Shown here: positions 8,497 to 18,146 of the stretch, one piece after another | Numbering within the stretch: position 1 is the stretch's first letter | How the letters are laid out: every line of letters starts with the position of its first letter | Position numbers and translations under genes: made by a program | NCBI RefSeq assembly: GCF_017114945.1 | Contig: NZ_JABXKQ010000020.1 | Location: 25,905-89,904, forward strand | Length of the DNA: 64,000 nucleotides | Origin: Nostoc sp. JL34 | Lineage (GTDB): Bacteria; Cyanobacteriota; Cyanobacteriia; Cyanobacteriales; Nostocaceae | Direction: 5' to 3' | Notes under the pieces: generated by a model | What the model was told of the DNA's origin: nothing | Databases searched by the model: none | Seen by the model: only the letters and a program-made list of their open reading frames with translations

Positions 8497-8627
8497 ATTA
8501 CTCACACTAACTTGGAGTATCAAGTACAACGAAACTCCACACTGAGAGGGCTTTTCAAGTAATTTAACTAAAGTACTCCCCATCTTAGTCGTGGTCTAAT
8601 ATACCTGAAATTTGCTGCCAAAAATTA

Positions 8628-8659
8628 AGCAGGAACACAACATTTACTGTGTTCCTGCT
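8628..8659. terminator. Bidirectional hairpin between convergent genes
   Basis: Perfect 12-bp stem AGCAGGAACACA/TGTGTTCCTGCT around an 8-nt loop, between the ends of the SpoIID-domain gene and ferredoxin. Suitable as a terminator for either strand. Confidence 0.65.
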
Positions 8660-8801
8660 CAAAACGAAAGTTAGGCTTTTTGTCAAAGTCGTTTCAAGAG
8701 GTATACACGGCACTGGGAGGATGTTGACCCTAAACGCCATGCTTCTATTTTTTCAACATTAGTAACTCTTGCAAGAGGTTTATGTTTGAGTCGCTTAACT
8801 C

Positions 8802-9670
<869 letters not shown>

Positions 9671-9711
9671 CTCAAAAAGGGGGCTTTTGTTTTGAAGTCT
9701 CCCCTTTTGAG
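9671..9711. terminator. Hairpin (terminator-like) upstream of the structured leader
   Basis: CTCAAAAAGGGG pairs with CCCCTTTTGAG (one bulged A) around an 18-nt loop. No coding gene ends here on either strand, so it may close a small transcript or be a repeat. Confidence 0.4.
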
Positions 9712-9750
9712 CATACGTACTTCTGCCTAGCTTCAAATAAAGTGTCATTA

Positions 9751-9825
9751 GTCCTTGAGGGGGTAGGACGAATGTTGTAGAGTCTAGACTGGTGAAACCC
9801 ATGAAGAGAGAATCTCACCACTAGA
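9751..9825 (+). ncRNA. Candidate structured 5' leader of the Gfo/Idh gene
   Basis: Two consecutive helices end about 40 bp before the oxidoreductase start. GTCCT/AGGAC (9751-9755 with 9765-9769) has a G-rich loop. TCTAG-TGGTGA pairs with TCACCA-CTAGA (9783-9825), 11 bp with a 2-nt bulge. It matches no riboswitch class I can name. A cis-regulatory RNA is an inference from structure and position. Confidence 0.35.
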
Positions 9826-9864
9826 AGCGTAGGAAGATCATCAAAAACAGAACTAGTGAGGATC

Positions 9865-10875
9865 ATGTATAATTCAGAGGCAGCTTTGGAAAAAGCAAGA
9901 GTGCGTGTAGGTTTGGTAGGTACTGGGTATGCGGCAAAGTTTCGCGCTGAGGCATTGCTCCATGATGAGCAAGTGCGATCGCATTTAGTCGCAGTTGTTG
10001 GTCATACGCCAGATAAAACAGAAATCTTTGCCAAAGAGTACCAGATTGAAGCGTTGAGTACTTGGCAAGAGCTAGTAGAGCGTGAAGATATAGACCTAGT
10101 GATGATCTCCACTATTAATCGAGATCATGGTGCGATCGCTCGTGCAGCCCTTACTAACGGTAAACACGTAATTGTCGAGTATCCTCTCTCTTTGGATGTA
10201 GTCGAAGCCGAGGAACTGATTGCCTTAGCCAAAGCACAACAAAAACTCCTGCATGTAGAACACCTAGAACTTTTGGGTGGTTTGCATCAAGCTTTAAAGC
10301 AAAACTTAGCCAAAATTGGTGAAGTGTTTTATGTTCGCTACAGCACCATAAATTCCCAGAATCCTGCACCCCGCAAATGGACTTATAACCACGAGTTGTT
10401 CGGTTTTCCCTTAATGGGGGCGTTGTCTCGCCTACATCGTCTCACAGATTTATTTGGTAAAGTATTTACAGTTAACTGTCACCAGCGATATTGGGAAATA
10501 GAACCGGAATATTACCAAACCTGTTTCTGCACTAGTGAACTGTGCTTTGACAGTGGACTTTTAGCCCAAGTAGTCTATGGCAAGGGTGAAAGTATTTGGC
10601 AATCAGAACGCAAGTTTGAAGTTCACGGGGAAAAAGGTGGTTTAATTTTTGATGGCGACACCGGAATTTTCATCCAGCCAGGGGAAACAACACCTATAGA
10701 GGTTGGCCCTCGCCGGGGTTTATTCGCCAAAGACACGAGTATGGTGTTAGACCATCTTTTTGAAGGCACTCCTTTGTATGTTACCCCAGAGGAGAGCTTG
10801 TATACCCTAAAGGTTGCTGATGCTGCACAAAGAGCCGCACAGACAGGGTTAACTATGTTTATGAAAAATATCTAG
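9865..10875 (+). CDS. Gfo/Idh/MocA-family oxidoreductase
   Basis: About 336 residues; a GTG at 9856 is an alternative start three codons upstream. The N-terminal Rossmann motif GLVGTGYAAKFRAEAL binds NAD(P). The ISTINRDHGAIA and GKHVIVEYPLSLDVVEAEEL segments are the family's conserved cofactor and catalytic EKP-like region, here EYP instead of EKP. Losing that Lys is unusual and could mean altered chemistry or another role. The C-terminal half is the GFO/IDH alpha/beta substrate domain. The stop is 10 bp before map, so the two are probably co-transcribed. Substrate unknown. Confidence 0.87.
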   Translation: MYNSEAALEKARVRVGLVGTGYAAKFRAEALLHDEQVRSHLVAVVGHTPDKTEIFAKEYQIEALSTWQELVEREDIDLVMISTINRDHGAIARAALTNGKHVIVEYPLSLDVVEAEELIALAKAQQKLLHVEHLELLGGLHQALKQNLAKIGEVFYVRYSTINSQNPAPRKWTYNHELFGFPLMGALSRLHRLTDLFGKVFTVNCHQRYWEIEPEYYQTCFCTSELCFDSGLLAQVVYGKGESIWQSERKFEVHGEKGGLIFDGDTGIFIQPGETTPIEVGPRRGLFAKDTSMVLDHLFEGTPLYVTPEESLYTLKVADAAQRAAQTGLTMFMKNI

Positions 10876-10885
10876 ATAAAAGTTA

Positions 10886-11671
10886 ATGAAAACCGAACTA
10901 ATTGTTATTTTATCCCAACGAGAATTAGACAAGATGCGTCAAGCTGGGCGTTTAGCAGCCAAACTTCTCCAGCATTTGGAACCCTTTGTGAAGCCAGGGG
11001 TTAGCACTCTTGAACTCAATGATGAAGCCGAACGTTGGACGCAAGCGCATGGAGCAAAAAGCGCACCCCTTGGCTATAAGGGTTATCCGAAGTCGATTTG
11101 CACTAGTGTAAATGAGGTAATTTGTCACGGCATTCCCAATGCCAAGCAAATTCTCAAGGAAGGTGACATCATTAATATTGATGTCACGCCGATTGTTGAG
11201 GGTTATCACGGCGATACATCGAAGACATTTTTTGTCGGTACTCCTTCGCCAAAAACGAGAAAGCTGGTAGAAGTGACAGAAAAGTGTTTGCGCTTAGGTA
11301 TTGCTGAAGTTAAACCTGGGGGACGCATTGGCGACATTGGTGCAGCCATTCAAGAGTATGCTGAAGCAGAAGGCTTTTCTGTAGTGCGAGATTTCGTTGG
11401 ACACGGCATCAGTAACATTTTCCATACTGCGCCGGATGTTCCCCACTATGGTACACGTGGTAAGGGCAAGCGCCTGAGACCGGGGATGGTTTTTACTATT
11501 GAGCCAATGATTAATGAAGGTACTTACGAAGTTGAAGTTCTCAGCGACAAGTGGACTGCGGTAACGCGCGATCGCAAACTTTCTGCTCAATGTGAGCATA
11601 CCTTAGCTGTAACTGAAGATGGCGTTGAAATCCTCACCCTACCTGAAGGCGAGAATTACTGGGCTGTATGA
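10886..11671 (+). CDS. map: Type I methionine aminopeptidase
   Basis: 261 residues, typical of bacterial type I MAP. It removes the initiator Met from nascent proteins. The metal-site residues are present in order: Asp in NIDVTP, Asp in HGDTSKTF, His in DFVGHGI, Glu in TIEPMI, and Glu in the QCEHTLAV block. It starts 10 bp after the Gfo/Idh gene. Cyanobacteria carry several map paralogues, so this need not be the essential copy. Confidence 0.95.
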   Translation: MKTELIVILSQRELDKMRQAGRLAAKLLQHLEPFVKPGVSTLELNDEAERWTQAHGAKSAPLGYKGYPKSICTSVNEVICHGIPNAKQILKEGDIINIDVTPIVEGYHGDTSKTFFVGTPSPKTRKLVEVTEKCLRLGIAEVKPGGRIGDIGAAIQEYAEAEGFSVVRDFVGHGISNIFHTAPDVPHYGTRGKGKRLRPGMVFTIEPMINEGTYEVEVLSDKWTAVTRDRKLSAQCEHTLAVTEDGVEILTLPEGENYWAV

Positions 11672-11817
11672 CAACATTATGATGAAAAATTCCTTTCATT
11701 TGGAAGGAGCCAAAGTCACTAGTTCCAATTCCTGAAAAACTTATATTTTGTTCGCTCAAGAATGTCATAAAATCTCTTGTTTTTTTTCTCAGCGCTCTCT
11801 GTTATGGAGGTAAGATT

Positions 11818-12432
11818 ATGACCCAAGCGTTGCCCAAATTACTAACCTTCAATGAATTTATCGAATGGTATCCCAACGATGGAAAACGCTATGAGTTGCA
11901 CAAAGGAGTAATTATTGAAATGCCGCCTCCAACCGGAACACATGAAAAAGTTATTGCATTTTTGTCGCGAAAATTAACTGTGGAGTTCGATCGTCTTAAT
12001 TTCCCCTACGGAATTCCCAAAACCGCATTGGTCAAAACTCCTTCTGCCGAATCCGCTTATTCGCCTGATGTGTTGCTGTTAAATCTTGATAATCTCGACA
12101 ATGAACCACTTTTTCAAAAACAGTCAACAGTAAGCCTTGCAGCATCGGTTCCAATAGTTATTGAAGTTGTTTCAAGCAACTGGCGAGATGATTACTACAA
12201 TAAATTTAGAGATTATGAAGAAATGGGAATTCCCGAATATTGGATTGCTGATTATGCTGCATTGGGTGCAAGAAAGTTTATCGGCAATCCCAAACAACCC
12301 ACTATTTTTATATGCGAATTAGTTGATGGCGAATATCAAATGACACCTTTTGAAGGCAATACAGCGATTTTATCACCTAATTTTCCCCAATTAAATTTAA
12401 CTGCACAACAGATTTTTAATGCGGCTAACTAA
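11818..12432 (+). CDS. Uma2-family (DUF820) restriction-endonuclease-like protein
   Basis: 204 residues with a strong GGAGG 7 bp before the ATG. Uma2 hallmarks: LTFNEFIEWYPNDGKRYELHKGVIIEM at the start (only part conserved), SAYSPDVLLLN carrying the PD of the PD-(D/E)xK fold, then VIEVVSSNW and the YEEMGIPEYWIADY block. These proteins are hugely expanded in cyanobacteria and their function is not established; a mobile or defence role is often suggested. A second, broken Uma2 gene occurs at 22224-22700. Confidence 0.9.
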   Translation: MTQALPKLLTFNEFIEWYPNDGKRYELHKGVIIEMPPPTGTHEKVIAFLSRKLTVEFDRLNFPYGIPKTALVKTPSAESAYSPDVLLLNLDNLDNEPLFQKQSTVSLAASVPIVIEVVSSNWRDDYYNKFRDYEEMGIPEYWIADYAALGARKFIGNPKQPTIFICELVDGEYQMTPFEGNTAILSPNFPQLNLTAQQIFNAAN

Positions 12433-12452
12433 TTTTTTATCTAGTCTTATAA

Positions 12453-13805
12453 CTATCTTCCCAACTTATTAGGAATACCTTCACAACCACCAGGAATAGT
12501 ACCTCTAGTTTTTTCGCCACCCCAAGTGCAACAGTAGTTACGTGTAGACTCAGAAATCCGTTGCACATTGCTGAAATCGGCATTTTCTACCACAGCGCCA
12601 GTTTGTTCGCCGGTTTCATAATCTGGTGCTTGAGTGCGACTGCGGGGTGATGCTTTATCTACTACACCATAGAATAAGCGAATCCCGTTGATGTCAGCAC
12701 CGTTGAGATTAGCACCGTATAAAATTGTGCGGGAGAGGTTGGCTTTTACTAAGTCACAACCGGACAGGTTCGCACGGACAAGATTAGCTTCGCTGAGGTC
12801 AGTCCAACGTAAATCAGTACCAGATAGGTCTGCTGCGGCTAGCATTACCCCTAAATCGATGACGCGCACACCTTCGAGGCGGTCTTCTGCATATCCGCCA
12901 GTTCCATCAAGAATGGCTCGACCTAATAAGCGATCGCGTTTGAGAGGTGACAGTAACTTGGAACGTGAGAGAAAACGGAGAATTTTCGCTTTCCCACTAC
13001 CATCAACACTACTTAAAATTGCCGCAGTGCGTCCTTCAGCGATCGCTCTTTCTTGGGGCCAATCTTCTAATAATCCTTCTTCATCTAATACCAAGTCTGA
13101 AACGCCTTGGAAATAGGAATCAATCGTCTGCTGCTGGGTGATAATGTTTTGCTGAACTGTTAGCAGGTTTTGCTGAATTGTCAAGTCTTTGGAAATCACA
13201 TATTGTCGCCATGCTACGTAAACGGCAATGATGGCGATGAGAATTTGCCCCAAAGCGCCAAACCAATCTGCGAGGGTTCCAGCAATGTCCCAGTTAATTT
13301 GGCGTCCTAAAAGTAGTAAGCGATCGCCCACACCCGTGAACCTGATCAAGCCGATGATCGCGACTAGTAGTCCCAAAAAGGCCACAAACAGGGTGCGTTC
13401 TTGGGGTGAAAACCATTCGTCTAAAACTTCTTGCAACCAAGGCAATAATATCGCCAGGGATAACAGCAAAGTTATCAGTGTTCCGATGATACCAACAATC
13501 CAGTTATTGAGGATAATTCCAATAAAGGTGATGGCGATCGCGATTAGAGTAATCAGCAATGCCCTCGGCTTAACTGTAAATTGCTTGGTAATGGGTTGCT
13601 TGAAGTCAGAACGGGCTTGTTGTAAAGCAATTGTCTGTTGCGGAGATTTTAAAGATGCGATCGCTGCTAGTGCTTGTTGTGTCGCTAGTACTTCTGAGCT
13701 GAGGTTTTTCTCAGTTGCACTCCCGTCAAAGTCATCTGGTTGCAAATCGTTTTCGGGGGCTGGTTTTGGGGTTGGTAGATTAGAGGAATCGGATTCAATT
13801 GTCAT
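12453..13805 (-). CDS. Pentapeptide-repeat membrane protein
   Basis: 450 residues. An N-terminal Gln/Ala-rich cytoplasmic region (1-80) is followed by about four hydrophobic helices between residues 85 and 200, a coiled-coil stretch rich in Gln (QQNLLTVQQNIITQQQ), then a pentapeptide-repeat block (ADLSGTDLRWTDLSEANL and onward, A[D/N]LxX pattern) near 305-370 forming a right-handed quadrilateral helix. The C-terminus has a CCTWGG motif. Such proteins are common in cyanobacteria. The long middle region including ERAIAEGRTAAIL recurs with pentapeptide proteins but its function is unknown. Convergent with the Uma2 gene, 20 bp apart. Confidence 0.88.
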   Translation of the reverse strand: MTIESDSSNLPTPKPAPENDLQPDDFDGSATEKNLSSEVLATQQALAAIASLKSPQQTIALQQARSDFKQPITKQFTVKPRALLITLIAIAITFIGIILNNWIVGIIGTLITLLLSLAILLPWLQEVLDEWFSPQERTLFVAFLGLLVAIIGLIRFTGVGDRLLLLGRQINWDIAGTLADWFGALGQILIAIIAVYVAWRQYVISKDLTIQQNLLTVQQNIITQQQTIDSYFQGVSDLVLDEEGLLEDWPQERAIAEGRTAAILSSVDGSGKAKILRFLSRSKLLSPLKRDRLLGRAILDGTGGYAEDRLEGVRVIDLGVMLAAADLSGTDLRWTDLSEANLVRANLSGCDLVKANLSRTILYGANLNGADINGIRLFYGVVDKASPRSRTQAPDYETGEQTGAVVENADFSNVQRISESTRNYCCTWGGEKTRGTIPGGCEGIPNKLGR

Positions 13806-13996
13806 GTTTTCTATTTTGCCCCCTCAATCCACGTTATGCAGCGTTCCTACCGCAGTAAATTCTTAAAAAACAGGCTGAAGATTATTTTTGCTTGTCCTTT
13901 TGGCAACTACGACTATTGCGCTGAGAGTCATCGCCAGACCTGTTAATTACCTGAATTTAACACCCTGGAGCGATCGCTTTATTATGCTTACTCCTT

Positions 13997-14827
13997 CTAG
14001 GTGAATGAGTATTCGTGCCAATCGCAAATGGGGCGATAGCCAATCGCTTGATAAATATGATTGGCTGTGGGATTGGCTAAATCTGCTATGAGGAAACAAT
14101 TGTGGCATCCCTGGTCTAGCAGTTTTTGGCTTAACGCTGCGACACAGGCAGTGGCATATCCTTGGCGACGATACTCTGGTGGTGTATAAGCTAAATTGAT
14201 CCGACCAATTGTAGGTAACACTTGTTTACTAGATGCAACTGAAACTGGAGTGCTATCAACCCAAAAATAAGTATTCTGCTGTTTCAACCGATTATCTACT
14301 TGGTGTTCGACATCTTCGCTCACCGCCTGATCTATCTCAGATAAAAATGCAGAAAGCCACTCGATCAATAGAGAGCGATCGCCTTCAGTTGCCAGTCTAA
14401 GATATCCTCTGGCCGTTGAGACTCTTTGCACTGCCATTAATTGGTAAATTTTCATTACCACCGACCGTTGATAAAATTGTTCTGTCAGGGCTTGCCAAAT
14501 CTGCGAGAATATTTCTACCTCTTTAGCCAGTCCCATGCTTCCTGGCAGTTGCTCTTGACGCAAATCTTGAGCAATCAACTGCAAAGCATCCATATTCTGG
14601 GCTGTGGATAGGATCAATTTTTGGGGTGGGGTGCGGATGGCAACAGCCCCAATCTCGCCACTTGTTTGGACAATTACTAAATAAGGCTTACCCAGATAAA
14701 GTTCTGGGTTATACAACAAGGTATGCAAAATACTGAGTAAAACATTATTTTCTACCTGATGCTGGAGTAAGTAAGCCTGAGTGCAGTGCCAGAATTCCTG
14801 AATGTTGTCGAATCGATTTAGTTGCAT
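13997..14827 (-). CDS. GNAT-family N-acetyltransferase
   Basis: 276 residues. The C-terminal half carries the acetyl-CoA signature YRRQGYATACVAALSQ preceded by the beta-strand INLAYTPP, and ends with NHIYQAIGYRPICDWHEY, the GNAT motif B. The N-terminal half (1-130) is less conserved and typical of the two-domain GNATs with an N-terminal pseudo-acetyltransferase. Substrate unknown. Stand-alone gene with a HIP1 site just downstream. Confidence 0.87.
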   Translation of the reverse strand: MQLNRFDNIQEFWHCTQAYLLQHQVENNVLLSILHTLLYNPELYLGKPYLVIVQTSGEIGAVAIRTPPQKLILSTAQNMDALQLIAQDLRQEQLPGSMGLAKEVEIFSQIWQALTEQFYQRSVVMKIYQLMAVQRVSTARGYLRLATEGDRSLLIEWLSAFLSEIDQAVSEDVEHQVDNRLKQQNTYFWVDSTPVSVASSKQVLPTIGRINLAYTPPEYRRQGYATACVAALSQKLLDQGCHNCFLIADLANPTANHIYQAIGYRPICDWHEYSFT

Positions 14828-14874
14828 GATTAGCCTTCCTCACTAACCATTACCATCAAATAATAAAAATATAT

Positions 14875-14938
14875 ATTGTGGGGTGGGCATCTTGCCTGCC
14901 CTGATTCATGAGCGTGCAAGGATGTCCACCCCACAAAA
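14875..14938. repeat. Imperfect hairpin repeat GGGTGGGCATCTTGC
   Basis: TTGTGGGGTGGGCATCTTGC and its near-complement GCAAGGATGTCCACCCCACAA are separated by about 20 nt. A GGGTGGGCAT-type repeat is familiar between cyanobacterial genes; a related GGGCAATGCCCACCC sequence occurs at 22754-22768. It may also act as a terminator for chlP or part of the GNAT promoter region. Confidence 0.6.
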
Positions 14939-14981
14939 TTGAGTAATGTATTTGTTGGAATTCCCAATCCTTTGCACTCAA

Positions 14982-16217
14982 TTAAGGTGCAAGGGCATTA
15001 CCCCGAATTAGACTACCAATGGTTTTGGCAGTAATCTTCAATTGGGTGATGGGATTAGCAGGGACAACCGTCTTATACAGATAGCTATCGAATGTTAGCC
15101 GTTGCACATCGAGGTCATCACACATTTCCACAAACGCCTCACGGGTAGCGTTGGAACGATAGAACACGGTTTGCAGAATGTCCAACACCTTGTAAGTGAG
15201 TCCATATCTTTTATCCCAACGCTTCAGATAAATCTTGAGGTCGCCTTCTGTAGGAATACGGCTACCACTGTTAGATGTTTCTACAATGGTTTCGGCACAC
15301 ATCCGCCCAGATTTAGCGGCAAAATAAATACCTTCACCAGAAGACTTGGTAACGTAACCAGCAGCATCTCCCACCAAGGCGATGCGACCGACAACACGAC
15401 GGGGACGGGGATGTTCCGGAATGGGGTGGGCTTCGACTTTGATGATTTTACCGCCTGCTAGCTTCTCGGAAGCACGAGCGCGGATACCAGCTTGTAACTG
15501 TTTGATGCTGGCTTTATTGATGTGCATTGTACCAGTACCGACAGCTACGTGGTCATATTTGGGGAAAACCCAAGCGTAGAAGTCAGTAGAAACGTCATCA
15601 CCAACATACATTTCGGCGAGGTCGTTATAGTAGGCCATTTTGTCTTCGGGTAAGCGAATTCGCTCTTGGAAGGCGATCGCATAATTGTAATCCCCAGCGT
15701 CCATTTCCTTGGCAACGCGGGAATTAGCCCCATCTGCCCCAATAATTAGATCCACCTTCAGGGTTTTAGCAATCCCCTGTGATATCCCATCTGTATGGTC
15801 AATGTAATGGATGGTATAGGGATCAGTATTGTTTCCTGGTATATCGAGTTTATGAACAGTGGCATTAATTAAATTTGCGCCTACTTTTGCCGCGCGATCG
15901 CGCAAAAAGCCATCCAGCACTTCCCGGCGGCACATTCCTATATATTCATCTTCATTTATCAGATTGATATCAACCTCGCGATTGGAAGGCGAAATCATTT
16001 TCATCTTCCGTACCCGGCGATCGATAATCTCTGGTGATAAGTCAAATTCACTCACCATACATAGGGGAATTGCACCCCCACAAGGCTTTGCATTGTCTAA
16101 CTTCCGCTCAAACAGGTAGGTTTCAATCCCAGAGGCTGCCAGTGTTTCAGCGGCAGATGAACCAGCAGGGCCTGACCCAATAACAGCAACCCGTAGTGTC
16201 AAAGGTCTTTCTCCCAA
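14982..16217 (-). CDS. chlP: Geranylgeranyl reductase
   Basis: 411 residues. The FAD-binding motif AVIGSGPAGSSAAETLA lies at the N-terminus and PCGGAIPLCMV is the ChlP substrate/FAD segment. LIIGADGANSRVAK and VGRIALVGDAAGYVTKSSGEGI are the remaining FAD contacts of the family. ChlP reduces geranylgeranyl groups to phytyl for chlorophyll a, tocopherol and phylloquinone. The length and order are normal, and the gene is stand-alone, which is usual in cyanobacteria. Confidence 0.96.
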   Translation of the reverse strand: MGERPLTLRVAVIGSGPAGSSAAETLAASGIETYLFERKLDNAKPCGGAIPLCMVSEFDLSPEIIDRRVRKMKMISPSNREVDINLINEDEYIGMCRREVLDGFLRDRAAKVGANLINATVHKLDIPGNNTDPYTIHYIDHTDGISQGIAKTLKVDLIIGADGANSRVAKEMDAGDYNYAIAFQERIRLPEDKMAYYNDLAEMYVGDDVSTDFYAWVFPKYDHVAVGTGTMHINKASIKQLQAGIRARASEKLAGGKIIKVEAHPIPEHPRPRRVVGRIALVGDAAGYVTKSSGEGIYFAAKSGRMCAETIVETSNSGSRIPTEGDLKIYLKRWDKRYGLTYKVLDILQTVFYRSNATREAFVEMCDDLDVQRLTFDSYLYKTVVPANPITQLKITAKTIGSLIRGNALAP

Positions 16218-16323
16218 TCTTCACATTTACCGAGAGCATACTACCACGGTCTTTCTGGTGATTTGGCGCTTTTCCTCCAGGTTTCTGCACAAATGCAATA
16301 TTCCTTAATGTTTCGATACGAAT

Positions 16324-16357
16324 GGGGACTGGGGATTGGGGATTGGGGATTGGGAAG
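16324..16357. repeat. STRR GGGGATT x 3-4
   Basis: Tandem GGGGACT/GGGGATT units, followed to 16409 by the complementary-looking CCCAGTCCCTAGTTCCCAG. An open frame runs through these repeats into the next gene, but the repeats are not coding. Confidence 0.85.
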
Positions 16358-16409
16358 AATGAAGAATATTACCTACCCAGTCCCTAGTTCCCAGTCCCTA
16401 ATCCCCAAT

Positions 16410-16919
16410 ATGCAGATTTCCTTATTCGATTCTTTTACTAGACAAGTTAGTACTGCCGCAATTACTGGATATCAAAAGCACATTTCCCCACATAAAGGTT
16501 TTGCTTGTGCCCACAGAATACTATATGGCGGCGAATCTTGTTCTCAATACATCAAGCGGGTAGTTGCCAAGGAAGGGTTAAAAGCAGCTTTTGTCAATTC
16601 CCGTGAACGATTTCAAGCTTGCAAGCAAGCTAACCAAATTTTGCGATCGCAAACCGAGAACTCAGAAGAATCCACAGACGGCGAAGCAGACACGCAGCAA
16701 GGACAACAAGCCTCTGGTAAAGTTGCTCAAAAATCCTCATTTATTAGCAGCGACAATACTAACTGTTTTGATTGTGCCGATTTGGGCTGCAATTGTGCCC
16801 AGATGGTTAGCATGACTCCTGATTGTGGTTCCCTAGATTGCGGTGCTGCTGATTGCGGTTCCCTAGATTGCAGTGGTGCTGACTGTAGCTTTCTTGATTG
16901 CGGCAGTTGCGGTAGCTAA
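16410..16919 (+). CDS. YidD-like protein with a C-terminal Cys-pentad tail
   Basis: 169 residues from the ATG giving MQISLFDSF; the longer frame upstream is STRR. Residues 18-78 match YidD: ITGYQKHISPHKG, CAHRILYGGESCSQY, GLKAAF, RFQACKQ. YidD family members help YidC insert membrane proteins. After a polar linker (79-118) comes an unusual tail with 11 Cys in residues 119-167. From 139 to 164 a Cys recurs exactly every fifth residue (DCGSL DCGAA DCGSL DCSGA DCSFL DCG). The tail could bind metal or form a short beta-helix. The core assignment is fairly secure; the tail's role is unknown. Confidence 0.8.
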   Translation: MQISLFDSFTRQVSTAAITGYQKHISPHKGFACAHRILYGGESCSQYIKRVVAKEGLKAAFVNSRERFQACKQANQILRSQTENSEESTDGEADTQQGQQASGKVAQKSSFISSDNTNCFDCADLGCNCAQMVSMTPDCGSLDCGAADCGSLDCSGADCSFLDCGSCGS

Positions 16920-17013
16920 ATCTTGTTCATCCATAAATAACGATGTATGGTATATGTAAGACACAGTAATCCTACCAAGGATCTGTAGATTTAGTTGCAG
17001 AGGTACAGCAGCA

Positions 17014-18030
17014 GTGGGCATAGTAGTTGAGAACGTATCCAAACAATTCGGGAGTTTCAAGGCAGTTGATCAGGTCAGCCTGGAAATTAAGAGTGGTTCG
17101 CTGGTTGCATTGCTCGGGCCATCGGGATCAGGTAAATCTACGCTACTACGGTTAATCTCAGGTCTAGAAATGCCTGATAGCGGCAAAATCCTGCTTACCG
17201 GTAAGGACGCTACATACCAAAGTGTGCAACAGCGGAATATTGGGTTTGTGTTTCAGCACTATGCCCTATTCAAGCATCTAACTGTCAAGCAAAATATTGC
17301 CTTTGGCTTAGAAATTCGCAAGGCCCAGCCAAAGAAAATTAAGGGAAAGGTAGAACAATTACTAGAATTGGTGCAGTTGACTGGATTAGGCGATCGCTAT
17401 CCATCACAACTTTCTGGTGGTCAAAGACAACGGGTAGCATTAGCCAGGGCATTGGCAGTAGAACCGGAAGTTTTGTTGCTAGATGAACCCTTCGGCGCAC
17501 TTGATGCTAAAGTCCGCAAAGACTTACGGGCATGGTTACGCCGCCTCCATGATGAGGTTCATGTTACTACCGTTTTCGTCACCCACGACCAAGAGGAAGC
17601 AATGGAAGTCTCCGATGAGGTTGTGGTGATGAATAAAGGGCGTGTGGAACAGGTGGGGACACCAGCAGAAATTTACGATGACCCTGCCACTGCATTTGTG
17701 ATGAGCTTCATCGGCCCAGTGAACGTATTACCTAGTACCTCAAAGATTTTTCAAAGTAGTGGATTTGATGCGCCACACCCACAAGTGTTTTTGCGCCCGC
17801 AAGATGTGATTTTGGAAAAGGTTGCTAACGGTACTACTACGGTTGCTACAGTGAGCCGATTGATACATTTGGGTTGGGAAATTCAGGTGGAATTAACTTT
17901 TGATGACGGGCAAGTGGTGATGGCGCATTTAACACGCGATCGCTTTAATGACTTAGAGTTAGAACCGAAACAGCGAGTGTATGTGAAGCCAAAGGATGCA
18001 AAGTCCTTCCCAGTGTCTTATTCAATTTAA
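17014..18030 (+). CDS. cysA: Sulfate/thiosulfate ABC transporter ATP-binding subunit
   Basis: 338 residues from a GTG start with AGAGG upstream. Walker [11 protein letters not shown]-loop [14 protein letters not shown], signature [16 protein letters not shown], Walker [12 protein letters not shown] and the H-switch [13 protein letters not shown] are intact. FIGPVNVLP and the C-terminal TOBE-type domain (residues about 240-335) are as in CysA. It energises sulfate import with CysT/CysW and a binding protein, none of which lie nearby, so the gene is separated from the rest of its system. A related molybdate or spermidine ATPase is less likely. Confidence 0.88.
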   Translation: MGIVVENVSKQFGSFKAVDQVSLEIKSGSLVALLGPSGSGKSTLLRLISGLEMPDSGKILLTGKDATYQSVQQRNIGFVFQHYALFKHLTVKQNIAFGLEIRKAQPKKIKGKVEQLLELVQLTGLGDRYPSQLSGGQRQRVALARALAVEPEVLLLDEPFGALDAKVRKDLRAWLRRLHDEVHVTTVFVTHDQEEAMEVSDEVVVMNKGRVEQVGTPAEIYDDPATAFVMSFIGPVNVLPSTSKIFQSSGFDAPHPQVFLRPQDVILEKVANGTTTVATVSRLIHLGWEIQVELTFDDGQVVMAHLTRDRFNDLELEPKQRVYVKPKDAKSFPVSYSI

Positions 18031-18061
18031 AATTGCAATTCTAAATCATTCGTGAACAATG

Positions 18062-18094
18062 AGATCCCCGATTTATTTAAGAAGTCGGGGATCT
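18062..18094. terminator. Hairpin terminator of the GATCCCCGA...TCGGGGATC family
   Basis: 10-bp stem AGATCCCCGA/TCGGGGATCT around TTTATTTAAGAAG, 32 bp after cysA. The same CCCCGA(CTTC)...(GAAG)TCGGGG core recurs at 51718-51750 after the GT4 gene. Confidence 0.8.
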
Positions 18095-18146
18095 TAATTA
18101 TTGCGATTTTTACAACTCCAATCGCATTGCTATTTATCTGAGGTAA

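Noticed and set aside
9751..9825. Possible glutamine riboswitch (a GGACG...GTAG string)
   Set aside because: The helices of the glnA motif are not present; only a short string is similar.
13228..13866. 212-codon plus-strand frame over the pentapeptide-repeat gene
   Set aside because: Antisense to a gene with clear repeats and membrane helices; composition is that of a shadow.
16263..16409. 49-residue extension of the YidD-like protein
   Set aside because: Reads through STRR DNA (GLGIGDWGLG), a typical artefact of GGGGATT repeats.
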